From positions 62,001 through 126,000 of the forward strand of contig NZ_KZ679089.1 of assembly GCF_003024235.1 (NCBI RefSeq): a stretch of 64,000 bases of DNA, given 5' to 3'. The notes under the pieces were generated by a model. That model saw nothing but the letters and a program-made list of their open reading frames with translations, did not search any database and was not told where the DNA came from. The position numbers and the translations under genes are program-made. Shown here piece after piece: positions 1 through 13,351 of the stretch; position 1 is the first letter of the stretch; each line of letters begins with the position of its first letter. This DNA is from Arenimonas caeni. GTDB lineage: Bacteria; Pseudomonadota; Gammaproteobacteria; Xanthomonadales; Xanthomonadaceae.

Positions 1-733
1 GAACGTGGATCACGTGCTGGTGGTCGTGGGCCTGGACCAGGACTTCAACCCGCGCCGCATCGAGCGCTACCTGGTGCTGATCCGCGCCTCCGGCGCCTCG
101 CCGGTGCTGGTGCTCACCAAGGCCGACCAGTGCGAGATCGTCGACGACTGCGTCGACCTGCTCGCCGAGGTCGCCGAGTCCGGCGTGCCGATCCATCCGG
201 TCAACGCCAAGGACCCGGCCTCGGCCGCCGTGCTCCACCCCTACCTGGGCCCCGGCCGCACGGTGGTGCTGGTGGGCAGTTCGGGCGCAGGCAAGTCCAC
301 GCTCACCAACACGCTGCTGGGCCGGCAGAAGATGAAAACCAACGCCGTGCGCGCCAACGACTCGCGCGGCCGCCACACCACCACCGCGCGCGTGCTCATG
401 CCGCTGCCCCAGGGCGGCTGCCTGATCGACACGCCCGGCATGCGCGAGGTCAAGCTCAGCGGCGACGAAGACGTGGTCGAGAGCTTCGACGACATCGAGC
501 GCCTGGCCGCCGACTGCCGCTTCCGCGACTGCGCGCACCTGGGCGAGCCCGGCTGCGCGGTGCGCGCGGCCATCGAGGAAGGCGAGCTCGACGAGGCGCG
601 TTTCGCCAATTTCGCCAAGCTGCGCGACGAACTCGAAGCCGCCGCCACCTCCCAGGCCGAGCGCAAGGCCGAGGCCCGCGTGCTCGAAAAGACCCCGGGC
701 AAGCGCATCAAGGACAAGTACGGGCGCCGCTGA
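1..733 (+). CDS. rsgA: Ribosome small-subunit-dependent GTPase RsgA, 5'-truncated by window edge
   Basis: RsgA (YjeQ) is a circularly permuted GTPase that checks late 30S subunit maturation. The visible part opens at N-V-D-H-V, where the G domain of the family begins, so the N-terminal OB fold lies outside the window. The G motifs come in permuted order: TKAD (G4, about residue 39), GSSGAGKST (G1/P-loop, nt 277-303), DTPG (G3, nt 427-438). A C-terminal zinc-binding set follows (CRFRDCAHLGEPGC, near nt 514-555) and then a basic tail. The stop overlaps the next start by one base (TGATG), so translation is probably coupled to the DUF1704 gene. The first base belongs to an incomplete codon. Confidence 0.95.
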   Translation, partial: NVDHVLVVVGLDQDFNPRRIERYLVLIRASGASPVLVLTKADQCEIVDDCVDLLAEVAESGVPIHPVNAKDPASAAVLHPYLGPGRTVVLVGSSGAGKSTLTNTLLGRQKMKTNAVRANDSRGRHTTTARVLMPLPQGGCLIDTPGMREVKLSGDEDVVESFDDIERLAADCRFRDCAHLGEPGCAVRAAIEEGELDEARFANFAKLRDELEAAATSQAERKAEARVLEKTPGKRIKDKYGRR

Positions 734-1995
734 TGGATGCCGACGCGCGCTCGCTGGCCCACCACGCCGCGCTCGACGCGAAGCTGGTGGCCGCCGCGCG
801 TGGCATCCGCCTGCTCGAGGCGGTGAGCTGGCCCGAGCGCGAACAGGCCATGTTCCTCGGCGCCTGGCGCGTGGGCCGCATCCACCTGCCCGACCATGAG
901 TATCCGCGCGGCGACCATGTCGAACGGCGGCGCGAACTGCAGGCGGTGTTCGACCAGGCCGACCCCGACGATCCGCTCGGCCGCTACCTGCGCACCACCG
1001 CCGAGAGCTGGATCACCACCACCCACCTGCTCGACGCGCTCGGCACGCCGGCGGTCACCGAACATTCCGCGCGCCTGTTCGGCCGGCCCGTGGAGGTGCT
1101 GCCCGGCGGCGGCCCGACCAGCCTGGAGGCCGCCCGGCACTTCATCGGCCTGGCCGATGCCATGGACCAGGAGCTGCGCGAGGTCGAGCCCGAGTACGTT
1201 TTGCCGGCCGAAACCGTGCAGGCCGAACTGCAGGCCGCCGTGTCGGCGTTCTTCACCGACCACGTGGTGCGGGTGGAGCTCGACGACAGCCTGATCGCCA
1301 AGGCCGCCGCCAGCGCCACCCGCATCCGCCTGCGCACGAACACCGGCTTTTCCGAGTACGACCGCAACCAGCTGCTGGTGCACGAGGCCTTCGTGCATTC
1401 GCTCACCGGCATCAACGGCCGGGAACAGCCGCACCTCAAGTCGATGGCGCGCGGTTCGCCGCGCACCACCGCCACCCAGGAGGGCCTGGCCACCTTCGCC
1501 GAGCTCATTTCCGGCGCGATGGACATCGAGCGCATGAAGCGCATCAGCCTGCGCATCGTCGCCATCGAGATGGCGATCCAGGGCGCGGGCTTCGTGGACG
1601 TGTTCAGGCATTTCCTCGAGGCCGGCCAGGGCCCGGTGGACAGCTTCACATCCACCCAGCGCGTCTTCCGCGGCGTGCCGCTCGAGGGCGGCGCCGCGTT
1701 CACCAAGGACGCGGTCTACCTGCGCGGCCTGCTCGGCGTGCACACCTTCTTCCGCTGGTGCCTGCGCCACCACCAGCTGGGCCGCGCCCGGCAGCTGTTC
1801 GCCGGCAAGCTCGCGCTCGAGGACGTGTTCTCGCTCGAGCCGGCGTACGCGTCCGGTGCGGTCGCGCCAGCGCGTTACCTTCCGCCGTGGATGCAGCGCG
1901 CCAACGGACTGGCCGGGAACCTGGCGTTCTCGCTGTTCGCCAACAAGATCCGGCTCGACCGGGTCGAGGCCGACGACCTGGTGCTGGGTCTCTAG
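733..1995 (+). CDS. DUF1704 / QEGLA-motif metallopeptidase-like protein
   Basis: This 420-residue protein belongs to the DUF1704 family, annotated in bacteria as 'flavohemoglobin expression-modulating QEGLA motif protein' and related to the eukaryotic MATCAP tyrosine carboxypeptidases. HEAFVH at about residues 217-222 and QEGLA at about 249-253 are both visible, consistent with a zinc site of the form HExxxH plus a downstream Glu. No signal peptide or membrane segment is seen, so it should be cytosolic. The ATG shares its A with the rsgA stop. The substrate is unknown, and the hydrolase activity is inferred from the family only. Confidence 0.85.
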   Translation: MDADARSLAHHAALDAKLVAAARGIRLLEAVSWPEREQAMFLGAWRVGRIHLPDHEYPRGDHVERRRELQAVFDQADPDDPLGRYLRTTAESWITTTHLLDALGTPAVTEHSARLFGRPVEVLPGGGPTSLEAARHFIGLADAMDQELREVEPEYVLPAETVQAELQAAVSAFFTDHVVRVELDDSLIAKAAASATRIRLRTNTGFSEYDRNQLLVHEAFVHSLTGINGREQPHLKSMARGSPRTTATQEGLATFAELISGAMDIERMKRISLRIVAIEMAIQGAGFVDVFRHFLEAGQGPVDSFTSTQRVFRGVPLEGGAAFTKDAVYLRGLLGVHTFFRWCLRHHQLGRARQLFAGKLALEDVFSLEPAYASGAVAPARYLPPWMQRANGLAGNLAFSLFANKIRLDRVEADDLVLGL

Positions 1996-2061
1996 CCGCG
2001 CTGCCACGCGCAGCCGCCGGTGGCGGTTAGGATGGGAAACCTGGGGCCGGGGAGGGCCGGG

Positions 2062-2622
2062 ATGTCGGAGATCACCGAACTTCTGCAACGTGCCGGCGAC
2101 GGCGACGCACAGGCGCTCGACGCCGTGTTCCAGGCGCTCTATCCGGAGCTGCGCCGGCTCGCGCAGGCGCGCCTGGCCGGTGCCGGCGGCCAGCTCAGCC
2201 CCACCGTGCTGGTGCACGAGGTCTACCTGCGGCTGGTGGGCAACGAAGGCCTGTCGATCAACGACCGCGGCCATTTCTTCGCCTGCGCCGCCAAGGCCAT
2301 GCGCCACATCGCCATCGACGAGCTCCGGCGCGACCTGGCCGCCAAGCGCGGCGGCGGCCAGGGCGCGGTGACGCTGGACGAAAACCTCTCCGAACTCGCC
2401 ATGGCCGGCAACTCCGACCTGCTGGCCGTCAGCCAGGCGCTGGACGTGCTGGGCGAGCTCAACCCGCGCCAGAAGCAGGTGGTCGAGCTGCGTTTCTTCG
2501 CCGGCCTGGAGTTCCAGGAAATCGCCGACCTGCTCGGCTGCTCGCTGCGCACCACCAAGCGCGAGTGGGAGCGCGCCCGCGCCTTCCTCTACGCCCAGCT
2601 GGCAGACGCCCCGGGCGGATGA
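2062..2622 (+). CDS. ECF-type RNA polymerase sigma factor
   Basis: This 186-residue sigma factor resembles the ECF group that is usually encoded next to Ser/Thr kinases. Region 2 covers about residues 15-95, with 'HFFACAAKAMRHIAIDELRR'. Region 4 covers about 125-180 and has the helix-turn-helix FQEIADLLGCSLRTTKREW. I chose the ATG at 2062 because GGAGGG lies just upstream; an earlier in-frame ATG at 2032 lacks this. The gene overlaps the kinase gene by four bases (ATGA), so the two are translationally coupled. No anti-sigma factor gene is visible. Control by the adjacent kinase is an inference from the known co-occurrence. Confidence 0.93.
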   Translation: MSEITELLQRAGDGDAQALDAVFQALYPELRRLAQARLAGAGGQLSPTVLVHEVYLRLVGNEGLSINDRGHFFACAAKAMRHIAIDELRRDLAAKRGGGQGAVTLDENLSELAMAGNSDLLAVSQALDVLGELNPRQKQVVELRFFAGLEFQEIADLLGCSLRTTKREWERARAFLYAQLADAPGG

Positions 2623-5414
2623 GCACCGGCGACCTCTCGCTCTGGCGGGCCGCCGACGAGATCTTCGACCGCCTGCTCGACCTGCCCGCCGACGAGCGCG
2701 AGGCCGCGCTGGCGGCGATGGCGCTCGACCCGGTGCTCGAAGCGCACGTGCGCCGGCTGGTGGCGGCGCACGACCGCGCCGACGGCCCGCTCGACCCCGC
2801 CGGGCCCGACGCCGAACTCGAAGGGCGCTGCATCGGCCGCTGGGTGCTGGAGGACGAAATCGGCCGCGGCGGCATGTCGGTGGTCTACCGCGCCCGCACC
2901 GACGAAGGCGGCGAAACCCGGGTGGCGGCGATCAAGCTGCTCACGCTCGGCGCCCTGGTCGCCGGCGGCGTGCAGCGCTTCAAGCGCGAGCAGGCGATCC
3001 TGGCGCGGCTGCAGCACCCGCACATCGCCGGCCTGCTCGACTGCGGCGTCACCGAGGACGGCACGCCCTGGCTGGCGATGCCGCTGGTGGACGGCCAGCC
3101 CATCGACCAGTGGTGCGACGAGCGCAACCTCGGCGTCGGCGCCCGCGTGCAGCTGATGCTCGACGTCTGCGACGCCGTCGCCTACGCCCACCGCAACCTG
3201 GTGATCCACCGCGACATCAAGCCCAGCAACGTGCTGGTGGATCGCGAAGGTTACGTGCGCCTGCTCGACTTCGGCATCGGCGGCATGCTCGAAAGCCGCC
3301 AGGCCGGCATGACGCTCACCCGCATGCTGGCCTGGACGCCGCAGTACGCCGCCCCGGAGCAGTTCAAGCTGGCGCCGGCCTCGACGGCGATGGACGTCTA
3401 CGGCCTGGGCGCGCTGCTCTTCCGGCTGCTCACCGGCCGGCCGCCGCGCGAGGGCCCGCCCGACGGCCAGCCGGTGACGCTGCCCTCGCGGGCCTGCCTG
3501 GACGACGACACGGCCACGGCGCCGCTGCGCCGCGCGGCTTCGAAGGCGCTGCGCGGTGACCTCGACGCGATCGTGCTAAAGGCGCTGGCGCCCGACCCCG
3601 AGGACCGCTACCGCTCGCCCGACGCGCTGGCGCGCGACCTCGGCAACTGGCTGCGCGACCGTCCGGTGCGGGCGCGCGGCTCGGGCACCTTCTACCGCCT
3701 GCGCTGCTTCCTGCGCCGGCACCGCGCCGGCGTCGCCGGCGGCATCGTGCTGGCGCTGGTGCTCGGCGGCGGCCTGGCGGCCACGCTCTGGCAGGCCGAG
3801 CGCGCCCGCGCCGAGGCGGCGCGGGCCACCGCGGTCAAGGACTTCCTGGTCGAACTGTTCGAATCGGCCGACCCCGAAGTCGAGGCCGGGCGCGTGCCCG
3901 ACACGCTCACCGTGCTCTCGCGCGGCGCCGGCCGCGTGCACCGGGAGCTGGCCGGCGAACCGGCGCTGGCGGCCGAACTGCTGCACACCATCGGCCGCGT
4001 GCAGCTGCACCTGGGCGACTACGCAGCCAGCCGCGAGCAGCTGCTGGCCGCGTACGAACTCGGCCGCCGGCACAAGCTGCCGGCGCCGGCGCGCGGCCGC
4101 ACCCTGCTGCAGCTCGGCGTGCTGGGCATCGAGACCGGCCGCTACGACGACGCCCGCGACTGGCTGCTGCGGGCGCGCGACACGTTGGCGGGGCTGAAGG
4201 ATGCCGAGTCGCGCTCGGCGCTGGCCTACGTGCACATGTACCTGGGCAGCGTCGCGACCTCGCTGGGCGAACACGAAACGGCGCTGGCCGAGCTGGCGCA
4301 GGCCGAAGCCATCGAGTCCACGCTCGAGCCCGACGGCCGGCGCCGCGGGCACCTGCGGATCCACCAGGCCCAGTCGCTGCGCGCCGCCGGGCGTGCCCGC
4401 GAAGCCTGGGACGTGCTGCGCGAGGCCGTCGACCGCATTCCCGAGCCGGGCATCGCCGACCTGCCGCTGCTGACCGCGCTGGGCAGCGTCGCCGGCGACC
4501 TGGGCCGGCACGAGGAAGCCGAGCGCTATTTCCGGCGCGTGGTGGAAACCATGCGCGCGGCCTACCCGCCGGGCAGCCCGGCCCTGGCCACGCCGCTCAA
4601 CAACCTGAGCCTGGCGATCAGCGCGCGCGGCCGCCACCGCGAGGCCGAGCCGGTGCTGCGCGAGGCGCTGGCGCTTCGCCGGGCCTCGGTGGGCAGCGAC
4701 AGCGCCCGGCTGGCGCCGGTGCTGTCGAACCACGGCACGATGCTGATGCGCCTGGGCCGCGCCGACGAAGCCGTGGCCGCCTTCGACGAGGCGCTGGCGG
4801 CCGCCGAGGCCGGCCTCGGCCCGCTGCACGAGCGCAGCCTGATGGTGCTCTCGTTCAAGTGCCAGGCGCAGGCGCTGGCCGGCAGGGCCGACGAAACGGC
4901 GGCCTGCGAGTCGCAGCTGCTGGCGCGGCTGCCGCGCCGGGCCGCGATGCCGGGCGCACGCCAGGCCGCGGACGACAACCTGCGCCGGCTGGCGCTGGCG
5001 CGGCTGCTGCTGGGCCAGCCCGGGCCGGCGCTGGCCCTGCTCGGCCGGATGTCGCCGGCGCCGGAAACCGACGCGCCCGACCGCGCCCGGCTGCAGGCCG
5101 AGGCCTGGCGCCTGCTGGCCCACGCCCTGCAGGGCCTGTCCGAACCCGCGGCCGCGGCCGCGCTGGCCGCGCACCTGCCCGCGTTGGCCGACGGCAGCTT
5201 CGAGCAGGCCGACCTGCGCCTGGCCCTGGCTGCCCAGGCACGCGTGTCCGGCGATGTCGCGACTTCCGAGGCGCGGCTGCGCGAGTTGCGCACGCCCTTC
5301 CTCGAAGGCGAGGTGCCGGCGCGGGTGGAGTCGATGGTCGCCCGCGTGCGAAATCTCGCACCGCATCCGGTAAAAGACGGAATCGATCCTCGGCAAAGAA
5401 CCGGAAAGCGATGA
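2619..5414 (+). CDS. Membrane-anchored Ser/Thr protein kinase with C-terminal TPR repeats
   Basis: This 931-residue Hanks-type kinase has its glycine loop GRGGMSVVY near residue 83, the ATP lysine in AAIKLL near 105, the catalytic loop HRDIKPSN near 196 and DFG near 218, so it should be active. One hydrophobic helix at about residues 368-390 (AGVAGGIVLALVLGGGLA) separates the cytosolic kinase from a long helical region of TPR-like repeats. By topology that region would be periplasmic. The gene starts inside the sigma-factor stop and its own stop overlaps the next ATG. This gives a three-gene coupled operon of sigma factor, kinase and lipoprotein, suggesting an envelope-sensing pathway. Confidence 0.93.
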   Translation: MSTGDLSLWRAADEIFDRLLDLPADEREAALAAMALDPVLEAHVRRLVAAHDRADGPLDPAGPDAELEGRCIGRWVLEDEIGRGGMSVVYRARTDEGGETRVAAIKLLTLGALVAGGVQRFKREQAILARLQHPHIAGLLDCGVTEDGTPWLAMPLVDGQPIDQWCDERNLGVGARVQLMLDVCDAVAYAHRNLVIHRDIKPSNVLVDREGYVRLLDFGIGGMLESRQAGMTLTRMLAWTPQYAAPEQFKLAPASTAMDVYGLGALLFRLLTGRPPREGPPDGQPVTLPSRACLDDDTATAPLRRAASKALRGDLDAIVLKALAPDPEDRYRSPDALARDLGNWLRDRPVRARGSGTFYRLRCFLRRHRAGVAGGIVLALVLGGGLAATLWQAERARAEAARATAVKDFLVELFESADPEVEAGRVPDTLTVLSRGAGRVHRELAGEPALAAELLHTIGRVQLHLGDYAASREQLLAAYELGRRHKLPAPARGRTLLQLGVLGIETGRYDDARDWLLRARDTLAGLKDAESRSALAYVHMYLGSVATSLGEHETALAELAQAEAIESTLEPDGRRRGHLRIHQAQSLRAAGRAREAWDVLREAVDRIPEPGIADLPLLTALGSVAGDLGRHEEAERYFRRVVETMRAAYPPGSPALATPLNNLSLAISARGRHREAEPVLREALALRRASVGSDSARLAPVLSNHGTMLMRLGRADEAVAAFDEALAAAEAGLGPLHERSLMVLSFKCQAQALAGRADETAACESQLLARLPRRAAMPGARQAADDNLRRLALARLLLGQPGPALALLGRMSPAPETDAPDRARLQAEAWRLLAHALQGLSEPAAAAALAAHLPALADGSFEQADLRLALAAQARVSGDVATSEARLRELRTPFLEGEVPARVESMVARVRNLAPHPVKDGIDPRQRTGKR

Positions 5415-5947
5415 ATACGATTCGCAGGCAACTGCTGGTCCTCGGGGCCTGCCTGGGCCTGGCGGCCTGCGCCAGCATCCCGCTCGGCACGCTGTGGAAG
5501 CTGCGTGGTTTCGACGAGCAGACGCTCGAGCGCCTGGAGCCGACCGACCTGCGCGCGGCCGTGGCGCTGAAGCCGGAAGCGGACGTGCTGCCCGACAGCG
5601 TCAGGCTGGCGCTGGAACTGCAGCGCCGGGACAGGCCGCCCGAGCGCCATGCCTTCGGGCTCGAGCCGGGCACCGGGCCCGGCCCGCTGGACCGCCGCCT
5701 GCGCTACAGCGTCTGGCAGCTCGACCAGGCCGGGCTCAAGGCCCTGGCCAGCGTGCAGCGGACGATGCGCGCCGCCCGGGCCGCCGACGAGGACGCCTAC
5801 ACCGGCGCCACCTTCTCCGTGAACTTCCGGCCCGACCTGGGCGACGCGCCGCCCGCGGCCCTGCAGGTGTCGGTGCAGCTGATGCTGGCGCCGGAGGACG
5901 GCTGGATGCTGCTGATCGACGAGGCGAACATCCCGGTCAGCCGCTAG
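5411..5947 (+). CDS. Putative lipoprotein at the end of the ECF/kinase operon
   Basis: I do not recognise the family of this 178-residue protein. It begins with a lipoprotein signal (MNTIRRQLLVLGACLGLAAC) whose lipobox L-A-A-C predicts acylation at Cys20. The rest is soluble and charged and ends in a short beta-rich stretch. The start overlaps the kinase stop as ATGA, so it belongs to the same operon. A role as ligand sensor or partner for the periplasmic TPR part of the kinase would fit the position, but nothing in the sequence shows it. Confidence 0.75.
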   Translation: MNTIRRQLLVLGACLGLAACASIPLGTLWKLRGFDEQTLERLEPTDLRAAVALKPEADVLPDSVRLALELQRRDRPPERHAFGLEPGTGPGPLDRRLRYSVWQLDQAGLKALASVQRTMRAARAADEDAYTGATFSVNFRPDLGDAPPAALQVSVQLMLAPEDGWMLLIDEANIPVSR

Positions 5948-6043
5948 CGCGCCGGGCCCCATACGGCTGCGTCGGCAGCCCCCCGGGCGGGGGGCTACAA
6001 TCGGGGTCTTTCGCGCCCTGTCCGGCGCACCCAGCCAGAAACC

Positions 6044-8338
<2,295 letters not shown>

Positions 8339-8343
8339 GAAAC

Positions 8344-8358
8344 GGGGTCAGGTTCAGC
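8344..8358 (+). repeat. Solitary half of a GGGGTCAGGTTCA hairpin element
   Basis: The 13-mer GGGGTCAGGTTCA here matches the arm start of the complete hairpin at 10320-10393. It has no inverted partner and abuts the hairpin at 8363, as if one element had been partly replaced by another. Confidence 0.6.
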
Positions 8359-8362
8359 GGCC

Positions 8363-8446
8363 GGGGACAGGTGCATTTAAGGCGCGGGCCGGGCTTGCTT
8401 CGTTACCGAAGCTCTCCCGGCCCGCGCCTTAAATGCACCTGTCCCC
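8363..8446. repeat. REP-like palindromic hairpin element, 31-bp perfect arms
   Basis: Arms at 8363-8393 and 8416-8446 are perfect reverse complements of 31 bases, starting GGGGACAGGTGCATTTAAGG, around a 22-base loop that itself contains CTTCG-TTAC-CGAAG. The left arm begins GGGGaCAGgTgCAttt, a layout shared with the hairpin at 10320 and, more loosely, the one at 13194. No T-run follows on either side, so it is not a standard terminator. It covers the 3' end of the STAS gene and supplies that gene's stop codon. Confidence 0.9.
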
Positions 8447-8835
8447 GATCTGGCGTATTCGTCGTCGCCCTCGAGGACCTTGCGCTGCATGGCGTCGAGG
8501 TAGGCGTCGGCCTCGGCCACCGAGGCGAAGATCTCGTTCATCGGCACCGCCTTGACCACGTCGAAGACCTTCTGGATCTGCGGCTGCGGGTTGACCACCA
8601 GCACCTTGCCGCCGCGGGCCGCCAGCGCCTTGCGCGCCTTGAAGATCGAGCGCACGTCGGCCGAGCTGATGTATTCGAGCCCGGCCAGGTCGAGCACCAG
8701 CGATTTGTTCATCGTCTCGAGCACCGGCGCCAGCAGGCGGTCGAGCTCCTGGTAGGTGTGGGTGTCGAGGCGCCCGGCGATGGCGACGCGCTGGCTGCCG
8801 TTGGCGGCGGGCTCGATCTGGACGCTCAGGCTCAT
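8377..8835 (-). CDS. STAS-domain anti-sigma-factor antagonist with repeat-derived C-terminal tail
   Basis: This 152-residue STAS protein is the RsbV/SpoIIAA-type partner of the adjacent kinase. GRLDTHTYQELD lies early and the phospho-site region EYISSADVRSIFKARKAL near residues 55-72; one of the paired serines is the expected phosphoacceptor. The STAS fold ends around residue 115. The last 25 or so residues, after EGDDEYARS, are encoded by the hairpin at 8363-8446, and the TAA stop lies in its far arm. The original C-terminus was therefore probably replaced by the element. The start overlaps the end of the upstream kinase gene by four bases. Confidence 0.9.
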   Translation of the reverse strand: MSLSVQIEPAANGSQRVAIAGRLDTHTYQELDRLLAPVLETMNKSLVLDLAGLEYISSADVRSIFKARKALAARGGKVLVVNPQPQIQKVFDVVKAVPMNEIFASVAEADAYLDAMQRKVLEGDDEYARSGTGAFKARAGRASVTKQARPAP

Positions 8836-9260
8836 GCGGGGCTCCCTTTCGGTTCGGTGCGCAGCACCACGCGCAGGATGTTGTGTGGTTCTTCACGACG
8901 ATAGCTGACCTCCTCGGCCAGCTCCCGGATCAGGTGCACGCCCAGGCCGCCGATCGGCCGATCCCGGATGTCGGCGTCGAGGTCGGGCGCGGGGCGTTCG
9001 AGCGGGTTGTAGGCGAGGCAGTCGTCCCTGAACTCCAGCGTGACCACGCCATCGCGCACGTCGATGCCCACCCTGATCTCGTGTTCGCGGCCTTCGATGC
9101 GGCCGTACTCGAGCGCGTTGCAGACCACCTCTTCGGCGACCAGCTGCACGTCGTGCGCCACCAGGCCGCCCACGCCCTCGCGCGCGAGCACGCCGTCGAT
9201 GGCGGCGGCCAGGTCGGCCAGCTGGCTTTCTTCCTGCGGCACCCGGAGCCGGATCTGCAT
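8832..9260 (-). CDS. RsbW-like anti-sigma-factor serine kinase (HATPase)
   Basis: This 142-residue GHKL ATPase shows the N-box EEVVCNALEYG (about residues 43-53), the Asp-containing FRDDCLAYNPL (about 76-86) and the glycine-rich GGLGVHLI (about 103-110). These are the usual ATP-binding motifs of RsbW/SpoIIAB-type kinases, which phosphorylate a STAS partner. It lies two bases after the phosphatase remnant and overlaps the STAS gene, so the three form a partner-switching operon. The regulated target (a sigma factor or other effector) is not encoded next to it. Confidence 0.9.
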   Translation of the reverse strand: MQIRLRVPQEESQLADLAAAIDGVLAREGVGGLVAHDVQLVAEEVVCNALEYGRIEGREHEIRVGIDVRDGVVTLEFRDDCLAYNPLERPAPDLDADIRDRPIGGLGVHLIRELAEEVSYRREEPHNILRVVLRTEPKGSPA

Positions 9261-9262
9261 GC

Positions 9263-10277
9263 TCAGTCGTCCCCCTGTCCTTCGCGCCGGTAATGCAGGG
9301 CCAGCACGGTGATGTCGTCGGACTGCGGCGCCTCGCCCGCGTGCGCCTGCACCGCCGCCAGCAGCGCCTCGCAGTGCCCGGCCGGGCTGCGCGGCGTGGC
9401 CAGCACCGCGAGCAGGCGCTGCTCGCCGAAGGCCTGGTCGGCCAGGTCGAAGGCCTCGGTGACGCCGTCGGTATAAAGCAGCAATCCATCGCCGGGTTCA
9501 AGCCGGCCACTCCAGGTTTCGAACGTGGCGTCGGCCTCGAAACCCAGCGGCGGGCCACCCGGAAGCGTCAGCCAAGCCGGCGCGGCGTCGCCGCGCAGCA
9601 GCACCGGCGGCTCGTGGCCAGCGCTGGCCATCTCCAGCTCGCCGGTGGCCAGGTCGAGCTTGCCGCAGACCACGGTGGCGAACATGCGGGTGTCGTTGCC
9701 TTCCACCAGGTGGCGCGGCCTCGGCCAGGGCCCGCGCCGGCGAGCCGCCCAGCTTGGCCGCCACCTCGAGCACGGTGACGGTGCGGGCCATGAACAGCGC
9801 CGCCGGCACGCCCTTGTCGGAAACGTCGCCGATGACGAACCACAGCCGGCCGTCGCCCTCGCGGCGGCGGTACCAGTCGAAACCCGGATCGTCGGGGGCC
9901 AGCCGGCCGGGTTCGATGATGACCATGACGCCGGCGATGTCGGGGTCGGCGTCGAGCGTGGCCGACATCAGCGCGCGCAGGTCGAAAGGCTGGCGGCCCA
10001 GGCCCGAGGCGGCGCCGGCCAGGGTGCGGCCGCTGACTTCGACCGACTCGAGCGTGGCGGCCAGGCCGCCGGCCGACTGCTGGGCCAGGCCGTTCATCTC
10101 GGTGCGGGCATTGGCCAGCAGCACGCCGCGGACCGCGACGTAGAAGATCAGGGCCACCGCCACCCGCAGGAGCGCGCTGGTCAGGCTGGTCCAGAGCACC
10201 AGCCGCGTGCGCAGGCTGCGCCGCCAGGGGATCTGGCGGGCGGGCAACGCGGCAGGGTTGTTCCCGGCTGGCTGCAT
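9263..10277 (-). pseudogene. SpoIIE/RsbU-type PP2C phosphatase, internally deleted and frameshifted
   Basis: The 5' part (ATG at 10277) encodes a basic N-terminus, a transmembrane helix (TSALLRVAVALIFYVAVRG) and the start of a periplasmic sensor region ending FDWYRRREGD. It then passes directly into GRLWFVIGDVSDKGVPAALF, which belongs in the middle of a PP2C/SpoIIE domain. The rest of the sensor, any HAMP segment and the first PP2C metal-binding strand (usually near VGGDF) are missing. Near 9718-9722 the frame then shifts: after A-L-A-E-A the expected R-H-L-V-E-G-N-D continues in another frame, as from loss of two bases. The C-terminus (SAGHEPPVLL, LLLYTDGVTEA, SDDITVLALHY) is normal. It would have been the activating phosphatase of the downstream module. 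Confidence 0.85.
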
Positions 10278-10319
10278 CGGGGGGCTCCGGTACCTGCCCG
10301 CAGCAGAGCGGGGCAGAGC

Positions 10320-10393
10320 GGGGTCAGGTTCATTTTTGGGCGGTCGACACTCGGGCGCCGGGCCTCTGCCCGCCCAAAAATGAACCTGACCCC
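10320..10393. repeat. REP-like palindromic hairpin element, 24-bp perfect arms
   Basis: Arms at 10320-10343 and 10370-10393 are perfect inverted copies (GGGGTCAGGTTCATTTTTGG at the outer end) around a 26-base loop. It sits in the 225-base gap between the phosphatase remnant and aceE, which read away from each other. It shares its outer bases with the half element at 8344 and the hairpin at 8363. It lies within the promoter interval of both genes, so it may affect transcription or mRNA structure, but no standard terminator is formed. Confidence 0.9.
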
Positions 10394-10502
10394 AGAGGCG
10401 CCATACCCAGGCGAAGGGCCGGCCAACGGCAGGGTGGGCTAAACTTGCAGGTCTCGACGAATCCCCCATGGACCGCCGGCGCCGCCGGCCGCAGGAAGTG
10501 CA

Positions 10503-13187
<2,685 letters not shown>

Positions 13188-13193
13188 AACCGG

Positions 13194-13236
13194 GGGCCAG
13201 TCGCAATCAGGAAATCTTGATTGCGACCGGCCCTTT
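13194..13236 (+). terminator. Hairpin after aceE, possible terminator or REP-like element
   Basis: Arms at 13194-13209 and 13218-13233 pair over 16 bases with one mismatch around an 8-base loop, followed by only three T residues. Its position just after the aceE stop suits a terminator. Its left arm (GGGGCCAGTCGCAATCA) also resembles the arm layout of the hairpins at 8363 and 10320, so it may be a diverged member of that family. Confidence 0.6.
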
Positions 13237-13351
13237 CGGCGTCATCCCGGTGGGATGATCAGCAGCGCCACCCTCGGTAGCTGGAATTGGACGCCGCTCC
13301 CAGGATGACCCAAGCTGCGGGTTCGGAACCCGACAGCAGGTCAGGCCTCTT

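Noticed and set aside
8363-8446. Interpretation of the long hairpin as the maeB terminator
   Set aside because: No T-run follows the stem on either strand, and it shares outer sequence with other dispersed elements, so a repeat fits better.
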